Shown: positions 12,177 to 23,500 of the stretch, in pieces
Layout: every line of letters begins with the position of its first letter
Numbering within the stretch: position 1 is the stretch's first letter
Assembly (NCBI GenBank): GCA_963931925.1
Contig: OZ007571.1
Span: forward strand, 61,077,519 to 61,141,518
Length of the DNA stretch: 64,000 nucleotides
From: Onchidella celtica
Taxonomy: Eukaryota > Mollusca > Gastropoda > Systellommatophora > Onchidiidae
Direction: 5' to 3'
Notes under the pieces: generated by a model
The model's input: the letters and a program-made list of their open reading frames with translations, nothing else
What the model was told of the DNA's origin: nothing
The model's database searches: none
Position numbers and translations under genes: made by a program

Positions 12177-12601
12177 CAAAGTTACTAGAATTGATAAGAT
12201 GAGACAGCTAACGCTTTTAGCGTGCATAGATTTTGGACCGCCACCTAGAGCAAACACGCGGAAGTCATGAAAAGTGCCGTATTTTACTAAGCAAAACAGG
12301 GAAAATATAGAATTTTCTTCACTGTTCAGCTATCGCTATAAGCCTTGTTTGCCGACACTTACACCGTGGAATTATAACCTCAAATGGCTGTGGGAAAATT
12401 CTGGCTATTTTTTTTCTTTTTTTAGTCGCAGTAGCACTGTCACAATTTTACATCATAAATTTACCATTATATCAAGCATTCTTTTCATACAATGCGCCAA
12501 GGGCCCCGACCCCGATCAGCACGCAGATTGTGTGCCGGTTTTTTTTTTTGTTAGTGGTGCGAAGAACACAGTGTCTCATCTTATCGTTTCTAGTGTCTTT
12601 G
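12177..12601. mobile_element. 425-bp hAT-like MITE, copy 1
   Basis: Terminal inverted repeats of about 28 bp: CAAAGTTACTAGAATTGATA at the left, the reverse complement of CAAAGACACTAGAAACGATA at the right. The flanks CATATTAT (12169-12176) and ATTATTAT (12602-12609) match at 6 of 8 positions, fitting an 8-bp hAT duplication. Non-coding; same length as the copy at 49780-50204. ORFs inside are chance. Confidence 0.85.
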
Positions 12602-13637
12602 ATTATTATGATCGCAGTGTGTTACACAGTAGGCTAGTAATGAATGTCAATGAAAACACAAACTCAGTATTTTCTCTAAATCGGCTTTGTAATTAGAGTA
12701 TGATCCCTCATCAAAAGCCTTTCTGATAAGGAGGTAAAATCAATCGGAACCGTAGATCTCCAAGACACAAGGTGTGTGCTGTTATTTCATAACCTAAATA
12801 AAACTATTCATGTGACCGTGTTGCTGTTTTTGCAAATACTTGAATTTTCATTAAAATTACAAATTTCAAACTTTTTTTTTCTTCTCAATTTGACTGTTTT
12901 TGGACATAAAACATTCTGCTTTGTCAGCCCTCGATATTCACCCAGAAGAAAAGAAATGAAGAGCATCCGAAGTATGGACGTATTATGCCAATGAAGGTTT
13001 TAACCTTTTAGTGGCCAGACATGAGGTGCAATGTGCAAGAATTTGGTAACCTTCAAAGTCTTTTTTGTTTTTTTTTTAAATGAAAGAAAGAAAGAAAGAC
13101 CATGTTGTCAAGTAAAATAATAAAATTATTAGATACGGATAGAAATTAGATACTAGATAGAAATTATTAGATAAATTAGAAATTGTTGAAAATGTAGAAA
13201 CATTTGCCACCCAGTCAGGTTTTCGAGATATGGTACATCGGGCGCTGCAGTGTTAAGTACACGCACTCGTTTGACCACGGCCAAATCATATCCCTGTAGA
13301 AAATTACAAGTCTTGATTGAGATTTTTGTGAGTGCAGGGATGTGCAATCAGCACGTTGTCCCCCGGGCTACTCTTGGGGTGAATGCGTTCTAAGGCATCC
13401 GCATAGATCGGGCTTGCGTTGGAACATACAGGGGGGGGGGGGGGAGAAGACCTACAGTAAGAAAAAGAGAATAATGGAATGCCCATAGTGACACACCATA
13501 AGAATATTTGACACACTGCGTTTATTTCACATGCTTAGGCCGAATGGAAACAGTAAATCTACAGGCTGAAATAGGGATACTAGTAGGGCGATCTTAATTC
13601 TTGTTTGTTTTATCTCCATTCTTTTAGTGTATGTGTA
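12602..13637. other. Non-coding, no gene recognised
   Basis: A (GAAA)n tract lies at 13082-13098 and a 15-G run at about 13430-13445. The part around 12720-12760 may continue the broken R2 copy. No gene. Confidence 0.5.
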
Positions 13638-13655
13638 ATAGATAGTCAGACAGAG

Positions 13656-13690
<35 letters not shown>

Positions 13691-13708
13691 GATGGAAAGA
13701 CCGATAGA

Positions 13709-13784
<76 letters not shown>

Positions 13785-13813
13785 TAGATAGATAGATAGA
13801 GATGGAAAGACCG

Positions 13814-13910
<97 letters not shown>
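13638..13910. repeat. GACA/GATA array that inverts to TATC
   Basis: GACA and GATA blocks run to 13800, then a 15-bp spacer GATGGAAAGACCGAT, then a pure (CTAT)n run on the same strand to 13910. The same 15-mer occurs earlier at 13691-13705. The two sides are reverse complements, so this is a large imperfect palindrome. Confidence 0.95.
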
Positions 13911-15692
13911 ATTAGAACAGATAGACAGCAAGCAAACAGACACGAACACACACACACATAGACAGACAGAGAGAATGATGATCCTATTCCAGCAATATGT
14001 ACATATTACAGACAAGGCCAAATCCTCGTCAAGACGCTGAATACAAATACGCCTCGAGATTCTAATACATATAATAATACACATTTGATGAATGCAGGAA
14101 AGAGAGGGGGGGGGGGGAGGAGAGAGAAGCAAATATCTGCCTGAAGTCTTTGAAGATCAATATTAATCAGTGAGACTGATGCTAAGCAAATATATTCGGA
14201 CATCAGAAAAGATGTGGAATCCAGAGATCTTGGATGTTTGAAAACATCCAGCAAACCTCAGAAGAAAATCCAAAAGCTCTCTTTAGACAAGACTTTTCAA
14301 ATATTGAACCACGGGATGAATGAAAGTTTTAAGTTCCCTGGACCCTGTTCTTGGACATGGCTTTTGTTCTTCACAACATGAACAGTATGAACAAATGTGT
14401 ACCCAATTCCTATTTTGAAGATGTTTTTATATGACTGTGTCACTACACATTGCGCCCGACAACATGAGACACATTTCGCCACTACCTAATTCGAGAAAAA
14501 TTGTTTAAAGGCATCATAGGGTGAATTTTTGGCTTTTGCGTTTTCAGTATTTTTGACATGTTTGAACTCTTTACTATTCCTTTCCCAAATGATAATCCTG
14601 TTTGAGAAGGGTAAATGTCTCAAAATCGAATTTGAACTGAGCCACTATCTAATAATTTTGTTGAAAACCTGAAACTTTAAAAGCGTTTTGCTCAAAACTG
14701 TGATTCTGTCACTTGATGTCTTTGATAGGTCATTATTGTCTTCTCCGCTAATTAAATTACAGCAACATTTTTTTTTTACCAAGTGAAAGGACTTTGAATA
14801 GCCTATTTGGTGATACCAATATCTCCATACTACCAAATGCACGAAGTGCCTCATTTTGTCTGACGCCAGTATTATTTTTTCCCCAGGTAGTTGTTATAAT
14901 ATGATAATATATCCATGAAAAAAAAAAGTGACACCCAGCTCCACTTAAAAAAATATATATTTGGGAGTCGGCCTAGTGATCTCGAAATTTTTTCTTCTCT
15001 GATGTATAGTAGGCGAAGGAGGAATAAAGAAATATAAGTTGTTTGCATCTATCCAGGGAATATTTTCTCAATTGGAAGGTTGGATTATCTTGTACACGCT
15101 TGTAAAGTTGTGTCAGTTTCCAAGAAACACGGTTAGAGCCCCTTTTCCATCCATGAGCGCAGATGTGCAGGCCTACATCGCTGGAGATAGAGCCGAAATA
15201 ACAGCAGATAGAAAAGAAAAGATTGCAGTCAAAGTTAAGAAAATAAACTAAATGGAAGTGTATATCCGTGCAACATGTTGTATGGACATGGACAGTGCAT
15301 ATCTGTACAACATGTTTACCAAAAAGCGTGACTGGTGAAGGTTTGCTGAAACAAAACTTGGTATGGTGTTCACGAATTTAAAGTGACAACACATGGAATA
15401 GTCAGATGGACCTGGAGACGTGAGGGTCTAGTCAGTTTGTATCAATAGGCGGTAGTCGGATTGACTAATCAGGCGAAAAGGGGTTGGGGTAGCCATTGGT
15501 GATCGACGTACAATCAAGTAGATCTATATTATTAGCGCAGATCACGTCATCTCCGAGCAGAAGTCGGATTGTTTTGCTACTAAGCCGATTCATATTTTTA
15601 AAAACTAAGCAAATTAACAAGGTCAGTAATATAGTATTCCGGTGTGTGTTCTACGTCATCGAATTGTGTGGGTTGTACGGATATGCGCTGTC
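13911..15692. other. Non-coding, no gene recognised
   Basis: Contains small G- and A-runs (about 14107-14118, 14919-14928). Short ORFs of up to 82 codons have no motif. Confidence 0.5.
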
Positions 15693-15722
15693 CATATCCA
15701 TACAATATCTTGTATGGATATG
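15693..15722. repeat. Perfect 13-bp hairpin with 4-nt loop
   Basis: CATATCCATACAA (15693-15705), loop TATC, TTGTATGGATATG (15710-15722). A near-identical direct copy of the right arm (TTGTACGGATATGCGC) lies at about 15673-15688. Confidence 0.85.
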
Positions 15723-16042
15723 CGCTTCCAAACTAAATACGTACATGAGCAAGAAATAGGAGAAGCCGGAAATGAAAAACTAGGAAGGAGAACAAATAAG
15801 ACGCCACACGAAAATGAAAAATATAATAATGATCATAATAATAATAACGATAATGAAATTGAGATGAAAGAAAAACAGAAGAAAGAACAAGACACCGTGT
15901 CCTCAACCCCCCCCCCCCTCAACCCCCGGCTCCCTCATCCATCTATCCACCCGTCTGTCTTTATAAGACACACATACACACACACTTACACACACAATTT
16001 CAATGAAAGACAAGCAGTGACTGACTGTCGTTAATCTCGTTT

Positions 16043-16093
<51 letters not shown>

Positions 16094-16740
16094 AACAAAA
16101 ATAAGAAATACAATTATAAAAAGAAGAAAAGAAAGGAAAAAAAAGGGAAAGGAAAAAAATAAAGGCAGCAAAAGAAACAAAATGCATCCTGCACCTGGCG
16201 GTATCATTTGATATTGCGAACAAAAGCAAAGTGAGTTATTATGGATGGCAGTATTGATTTTGTGTCAAATATTATAAACCCTGTTTGTTGTTCAGGATGC
16301 CCGGGGAAGGGAAGACAGAAAGAAAGAAGAAACAAAAACAACAAACAAACGAAACAAACAAAAAAAAACCCAAGTTTTGAACGCATGAACGGACGATGAT
16401 GTCTCTCGTTTGACCTTTTTGTGGGAATAATTTCGTGTCTGTTTACTGCGTGCGGAGAGTTTTCCTTTTGATTTTACTTATTTTATTATTTTCGTTTCGT
16501 TCCATCACGGATAGCAGTTTTTAAATAACGGTCCATAATTTATCCGCCAGGAAAACATACATCGATAAAACCTGGATGTTAATCAAAATAGAAAACCCAC
16601 GTTCAAATTGTGCACTTTGTCTGAGACAGACAGCACTCATTTCTGTATGGTGTGACACAGTAAGAAATTGGACAAGATTTCAGAGTATGGAGTTGATGCT
16701 AGAATTTAGAAATCTGTTGGGTCTTAGCATAGTCTAGTTT
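15723..16740. other. Non-coding with AT-rich and CA tracts
   Basis: An ATA-rich patch at about 15820-15860, a C-run near 15907 and (CA)n at 16045-16092. ORFs across them are low complexity. Confidence 0.55.
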
Positions 16741-16801
<61 letters not shown>

Positions 16802-16889
16802 GCAGGCGACTAGGCAGGTAGGCAGGCAGAGAAACAGTGAAATAGATAGATAGATATACATGGATCTAGCGGGATGGGTGGATAGATAT

Positions 16890-16927
<38 letters not shown>

Positions 16928-17075
16928 GGATAAACAGGCAGACAATCAGACGGACAGACGGACGGACGGATGGATGGTTGGACAGACAGACAGACAGAAT
17001 ACAGATAGACATGGACAGATAGATTAATAGATGGATGGTCGGAGGGACGGACGGGAGACAGATGAACAGACAGAC

Positions 17076-17172
<97 letters not shown>
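16741..17172. repeat. GATA-type tetranucleotide arrays
   Basis: (GATA)n at 16741-16800, a mixed GGCA/GACA/GACG/GATG middle and (GATA)n again to 17172. Confidence 0.95.
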
Positions 17173-17979
17173 TTCAGACAGACAGATAGCTTTTTCTAAA
17201 ATTACACATCGATTCGCTAACTGGCTTTGATCCCCACCGGCGATGTGGGTTATTTACTCTACACAAACCACATAGAGCGAAAAGACAGCCGGTTGGAAAA
17301 GAGATGGAACTGGGCGGCAGAATCACCAACGGTCTGGTGGACCCGTTTGCTTGGGAAAATAATGGCGCGGTACTTCAGACACGGCGGACGCGCCTGCCGC
17401 TTCTCGTGATACCCTCGGATGTTCTTGCAGAACCCTGACCTATTGGAAGCTAACGAGTTGGTGCGAAGCCCCCGGCTGAGCTCTTACAACGAAGGGATCT
17501 TTGTTTACTTAATCTGCCCAGACTACTGAAGATGCCGGGGTTCGGTATTTCATTTCAGTCACCACTCGTGGGAGAGTTTGTTTTTTTTTTTGTTGTTTTT
17601 TTTCTGAAGTTTCAGAGGTGTACCAAAATCAGTTGGGTTTTTTTTTGTTGTCTTTTTTTGTTTTGTTTTGTTTCCACATTCCCACCCTCGATTTTGCATT
17701 ATTGAACAGGATCCAGTTTCATCACTAAATCTTGGCTCGAATTCAAACCACCCCCGCCCCCCCTCCTTTTTTTTTCTCATCTTGCTGGACGTTCTGTGAT
17801 TTAGTTGGTATAAGAAGACAGTCTTTAGATGCTGTGTTTTTGGCAAACTGTAAATGGTCTGTGCTACACCTGAATTTGCGACCCTCTTGAATATGAATAT
17901 GAAATGATAACCTGTTGGCCCTATCGCCTTGTGTAATAACTTTCGAGCTACAGGTGTTCTAACATTGGAGAGCGTTTTT
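17173..17979. other. Non-coding, no gene recognised
   Basis: T-rich stretches at 17575-17670. A 60-codon ORF (17227-17409) and a 95-codon ORF on the minus strand show no known family. Confidence 0.45.
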
Positions 17980-18225
17980 CCCCCAATCTGGTTAAGCCAA
18001 ATTTTACATGAATTATGACCCTTTTCAGATAGTCATTCAAAGTTAGTGTAAAACGCAGTGCTAGTGTGCAGTTACAACTTGAAAGTGTTCAGAAAAAAAT
18101 TCGGATAAAGACGGGACATAGCAAATTTTAACTGAACGCTTACACCGCGTTTTTTACACTAATCTTGAATGACTATTTGAAAGTGGCCATAACTCATGCC
18201 AAATTTGGCGTCCACAGGTTTGGAA
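17980..18225. repeat. Inverted repeat with ~65-80-bp arms
   Basis: 17995-18060 (from GCCAAATTTTACATGA to GTGTAAAACGCAGTG) pairs with 18143-18209 read in reverse complement, with scattered mismatches. Fainter pairing extends to about 17980 and 18225. The layout (two arms, 82-bp centre) is that of a short foldback or MITE. No clear target duplication seen. Confidence 0.75.
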
Positions 18226-18292
18226 AGACGCTCTTCGATTTCGCTCTGGAGAAACGAATTTCTCGGTGACGTCACGACAAAGACATGGCAGT

Positions 18293-19507
18293 TGTCGCGA
18301 TGTGGGTTAGATGGGGAGAATTCGACTGACACTCTTTCGAGGTCCGCTCCCACAATCGACGAACACACAAAAAAAATACTTGCACTCTAAAAACTAAATA
18401 AATCAATTGCTTTGATTTTTAGCAGAACTGTAGGGCAGTTTAATTACAGGAATTAATGTAACAAATATAATTATAAATATAAATATCAATTCAAAGGCAA
18501 CTGAATCTAACTAATGAAACTACAGCTTTCTATAAAGACTAACTTATTCACTCTAACTACTTGCAGGTCATATGAGTTATATGCCAAATAGAATCCGCGC
18601 ACGTGGCGACGGATATAACAGTTTAAATTCTATTAATTCAATGAGACATGTTATGATATGGACATTTCCTCTAGACACGCCATGGAGAATGCTTGTACAA
18701 CCATGCGTTGTCTGGCGGTAGCTCTGAAACTGTCTTCAAAAGTAAGTAGAACGGTTCACTTTCATCATTACAAATTAGTATGGACTCTCACCATTAGGCC
18801 CTCACTGGGAGTGAGAGCGCTGGATGTAAACGCTGTGGGTTCATATCAAACCAAGTAGCTTAGGCTAGGCTCTGGAGCTTTAAAACATCACGCTCCTCAC
18901 AATATGGACTGCTCAACTGCGTCTCTATGTCTCTCATCTGGCTGAGGACTATCGCCGTCCACCTCGTAAATGGATTGTCTACATGTGGCATCTATCTAAG
19001 CTCTGCACGGGTTTAAATACTAAAGCTATATCTCGACCTTCCGTCCAGATTCATACATTTGATTGGTGCAGCCGCTTCAGCTCAGCCTGCAATATTAATT
19101 TATGCTTGTCATGGCCTTGCGCCAAAATCAAGGTCAATTTTACGGTCTAGACAAAATTTAAAATGCGAAACACTAACTACTAAAATCTTCAAACCCCGTG
19201 CTTTCTACTCTTATGCACGAATTTCCGAACGCCAACTAAGCGTCTAAATAAACTACCTTTACTCGCCCCTTATCTATGTTAATCAAAATCACGGGGTCGA
19301 GAACTGCTCTGTCATTCCTAGCTATACATTTATTCTATCTCGCCCCTCCTTCTCTCCACCCATCAGAAAAAAGGTGTTTCAAAACAAACTGTTCACGAGA
19401 ACAGCTCAAGGACAAATTACGCTGGTTATAATCAACAAGATCGTAAAAATTAACTCACTGACGTCGTGACCTAGCACGGCATTTATGATCCTAATGTGAT
19501 CATGACA
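18293..19507 (-). repeat. 3' LTR of the outer LTR element
   Basis: 1,215 bp; begins TGTCGCGATG and ends GATCATGACA on the plus strand. By eye it differs from the other LTR at about five positions, all transitions. Small ORFs repeated in both LTRs (62 and 66 codons) have no known motif. Confidence 0.92.
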
Positions 19508-19522
19508 CATCCCCCATCCCAG
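19508..19522 (-). promoter_or_regulatory. Candidate polypurine tract of the outer element
   Basis: Minus strand CTGGGATGGGGGATG lies directly before the 3' LTR. It is G-rich but interrupted by T and C, so the assignment is tentative. Confidence 0.45.
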
Positions 19523-19827
19523 TGAAAACTTAGGGTTTGAACGACATAACTGTCTACTAACGTTGCTATGTAATAGTACTTTGGAAAGGGCTATATAGTA
19601 AAAAATATAGCGTTTCTGAAAGTCAAAAAAAATTCTAAGAACGTGCATTATCGATGGAAAATAGCATATGTATATTTATATGCGACGTTCTGTGATAATA
19701 TATAATTATTGTAGCACTTAAGAATTAAAGTGATAAACTTCTCTCACACAGACATACTGTAAAGACTGAAATATTGAGCAACTAGCTCATCGCTTCACTG
19801 AGCGTAATTAATACATTCATAGAACAT

Positions 19828-20041
19828 TAAATGACTACAGAGTCTTTGCTCTTTAAATTGAAATGATTCGTTTATTAACAGCAATGAAATAAACAGTCTT
19901 CAAAGGATTATGAACTTGCAGTCGGTAACTGCCATTATTCTGTGCACTACGTCACTGACCAAGGAATCCTTGAATGGTGCGTTACGGTGCAAAGCTGAAA
20001 TAATAGATACAAGAACATACATAATAAATGGTAATCCTCTA
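19828..20041 (-). repeat. 3' LTR of the Ty3/Gypsy element
   Basis: 214 bp, identical by eye to 25287-25500. A poly(A) signal (AATAAA on the minus strand) lies at 19871-19876. Confidence 0.95.
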
Positions 20042-20053
20042 TGCCCCCCCCAA
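20042..20053 (-). promoter_or_regulatory. Polypurine tract of the Ty3/Gypsy element
   Basis: Minus strand TTGGGGGGGGCA immediately precedes the 3' LTR, the expected position for plus-strand priming. Confidence 0.8.
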
Positions 20054-20501
20054 GTCTTTGAGAGGTATAAATACAAAGACTGAAAATGAACGATCCTACA
20101 TAATCACATAACTTATTTTAGGTATAAGAAACATTTTGATTATGTCAACATAGAACTAGAGCCATGGAACCATAACAACTTGTAGACATCCATGATAAAG
20201 TAATGCTCCTTGCATTAGTGAACGTAAAAGTATAATAGCGACAACATGAAACTGCTTGTTTGACTGGTAATTGTCCATAAATAGCTCATGATGATCTATT
20301 AATAATTGGATGAATGGCCATTGACTTTGCAAAGCTATAATTGTCTGTGCTAATGAAGGAACAAAATGTATCTCAAGTGTGACCTGAAAGTGATGTACAT
20401 GTATTATTGTATTATACAGGTTATTGGGGATAATAATGTACTCTATGAGTCCATAGCTTTGACATGTTAAAGTCAGAGGGAGAGAGAGGTTGTGATGGTT
20501 G
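20054..20501 (-). other. 3' untranslated part of the Ty3/Gypsy element
   Basis: About 450 bp between the Gag-Pol stop and the polypurine tract. No second ORF, so no env-like gene. Confidence 0.75.
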
Positions 20502-23500
20502 TTATAATTTGCGCCTTAAGCGAGTTGAAGGTAATGTTTCTACTTTGAGGCCAGCTTTATTGAAAGTTTTCAGTGCTCGCAAGGCTCTGGGCGTGCGGTT
20601 GGGTGTCTTGCTCGGTGATTTATCTGTAATAGGGGGGCAGACAGGTTGCGGTGCATTAGCCTGGAATGGGTTGTCATCAGGGCTGCCACCATCCGGTTGT
20701 TGGTGCTGCAAGGGTTCATCGGTTGGTGATGGGATGCGGCTGTGAGGAGTGGTTGGCAACGGTGTTGTTAGTCTAACCTCTGGTGTTGAAAAAGGTTCTG
20801 ACATTTGGGGTGGTGCTACTGGATGCACTGATGGTCTGCCTGTTTGGGTTGTGGTAGCTGGTGAGGGTAGAGCCGCCAGTGGTGATCTGGGTATGACTGG
20901 CAAATATTTCCTCAAGAACTTCCTGTTGCGAAGGCTCATCCTGCCTGAACCGTCCACTCTCACTACGTATTGGTCAAATTGGCGAACCTCGATGACAATG
21001 CCTGTTTTATCCCATTTTGTTGGATATGGTCCAGTTTGATTCTGTATGCGCACACAGTCACCCACTGATAGTGCAGGGAGGATTCTTGTGTGAGCTGACA
21101 ATCTCTCTGCATCACGCATGTGTCTATTTCGTAATGCATCCTCTCGCAAGGCCAATGTCTCCTGCCATGTCTGGTGGGGTAGGTATTTCCCAGGAAATAT
21201 TGGAATGAAATCCCGCACAGGCCGACCGAATATGCATTGGGCTGGCGAGATATGGGTATCCCTGTCAGGTGTGTTGCGGTATTGGAGGATGGCTCTCTGA
21301 AAGGCATTAGTGTTAATGTCACCATTCTGACCACTATTGTCAACAATCAAGCGTTTGATCGTTTTGACACCTATCTCTGCCCTACTGTTGCTATGAGGAA
21401 AAGCCACGGATGATATGCGGTGGTGCACTCCCCAGTTGCGTAAAAATGTCTTGGTAGCAGTAGAGGTAAATTCAGGTCCCCCATCTGAGGATAGCTCGTC
21501 ACTTATTCCGAATGTGGCAAATGTACGTCTGAGGCTTGATATGAGGCCTTTGGAGCCGTCACTTGCTCTCTCCACAATGGGCCAGTTACTATATCTGTCC
21601 ACTATTACTAGGTAATTGTGTCCTGCATAGTGGAAATAGTCTGCACATATGGATTGGAAAGGGTAATGTGGCGAAATAGGTGGTGTAGGTGGAGCACTGG
21701 GTTGTGACGGTGTCATTCTGTTGCAGGGCGAGCAGCGCAGACGCATTTCGGTGATGGCTGTGGCCATGCCTGGCCAAAAGAATGAGGCGTCTGCGCGTGC
21801 ATGCATCTGGGAGACTCCCTGGTGCGCGGAGTGCAGCGAGTACAAGACAGCCTCCCGGAGGCTGGGTGGCATGACGATACGGTCATTGTATAGGACCACA
21901 CCATCAAAGCTGGTGAGCTTATCTTTGTATTGGTAAAAGGCCCTCAGCTTTTTCGGTAGATCATCCTTGGATTGTGGGAATCCGTTTTCTACATAATCAA
22001 TCAGCTCTGAGTATTCACTGCTTGTAGCTACACGAACATTTTCCCATGTGAGTGAACTGGCACCCAACATCTCGTCTTCACTTGAGCTAATAGTTGTGGT
22101 GTCCGATTTAGCTCTTATTGCCATGAGGAAATCATGATGTCCCGTCGGGATATTGTGATCCACCTCCATCACAGTAGTAATGTCGTCGGGCAGGAATATT
22201 TGGGTGGGTGGCCCGACTGGGTGACGTGACATAGCATCAGCAGCAGCATGGCGAATCCCTGGGATGTGAACGATTTGGAACCTGAATCTGAGGGTCTTTT
22301 CTTTCAAGTTCCTTAGGCGTGGGTTAGGAATGGCATCTAGGCTCCTGTCACCAAACACTTTGAGGAGGGGCTTGTGATCAACAACTATTGTCAAGTTGGG
22401 GCATCCAAGTACAAAATGGCGTGTCTTCTCGAGGGCGTCTACCACTGCCAGTGCCTCTCCTTCTATAGGCGCATATCTGGACTCAGCAGATGAGGTAAAG
22501 CGACTGCCAACCAATGTCATCTTCCATCCTGTACGACAGCAGAATGGTTTTGTAGATATGCACGCACAATGTTTCTGGAAAAGCCAGAAGCCAATACCTT
22601 CCTTGCTGTAATCTGTTGCAAGGCATGTTGGTTTGGCTTTGCTGAATATCTCCACACCATGTTTGATTTCCTCGATAATGATGTGCTTTGTCTCTTCAAA
22701 TAGATCATCCATAGTGTTTGTCCAAGTGAATGGCGTATTTGGCTTTAGGAAGGAGCGGAATGGTTGCATTCTCTCAGCAGAGGCAAATGCGTATGCAACT
22801 TGGTTCACTAACCCAAACCAGCTCCTGATGTCTGTCACGTTTCGAGGTTTGGGGAAATTCTTAATTGCCTCAAGCACTTGTGGGCATGGTCGAACGGAGG
22901 TGGGGGTGATATCAAACCCTGCAAATGTAACAGTGTTCTTAGCGAATGTGAATTTGCTTGGGTTAAGGGTGATACCGTTTCGGCCACAGATGTCCAACCA
23001 TTCAGCAGCCTGGAAGAAGCTATCCTCTATGGTAGAGGACCACATTATGGTGTCGTCAACAACTTTTGTTTTGTTTTGAACGTCACTGACAAGTTCATCA
23101 AATCTTCTCGTGTAAGCGTCTCCTGAGGCTATATATCCTTGAGGGCAGACACAATACCTGTACCGACCCCATGGTGTGATAAAAGTGGTCAAGTGTCTGT
23201 CCTTCTGGTCAAGGAGAATGCTGTGGTAGCCATTCCAAGCGTCGAATGTTGTTTTCCGGGTGTTAGGTGGAACTATGCGAGCCTGGTGGAATGGTGATTG
23301 GGTGTGGTGTGTCTCTCTGGTGGCGTGGCGGTTCAGAGCCTGAAAGTCGACCGTGCGCCGTGGCTTGCCAGACTTCTTAGCGCATATGACCATGCGATGA
23401 CACCATGTTACCGGTGTGCCCACAGGGACAGGTTCGATTACCCCGAGTTGTACGTCTTGATCCAAACCAGCTTTTACTTCATCTTGCCAGTGAACTGGTA

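Noticed and set aside
18658-19247. Two small ORFs found twice (also 27926-28515)
   Set aside because: They are duplicated only because they lie in the two LTR copies; no known domain.
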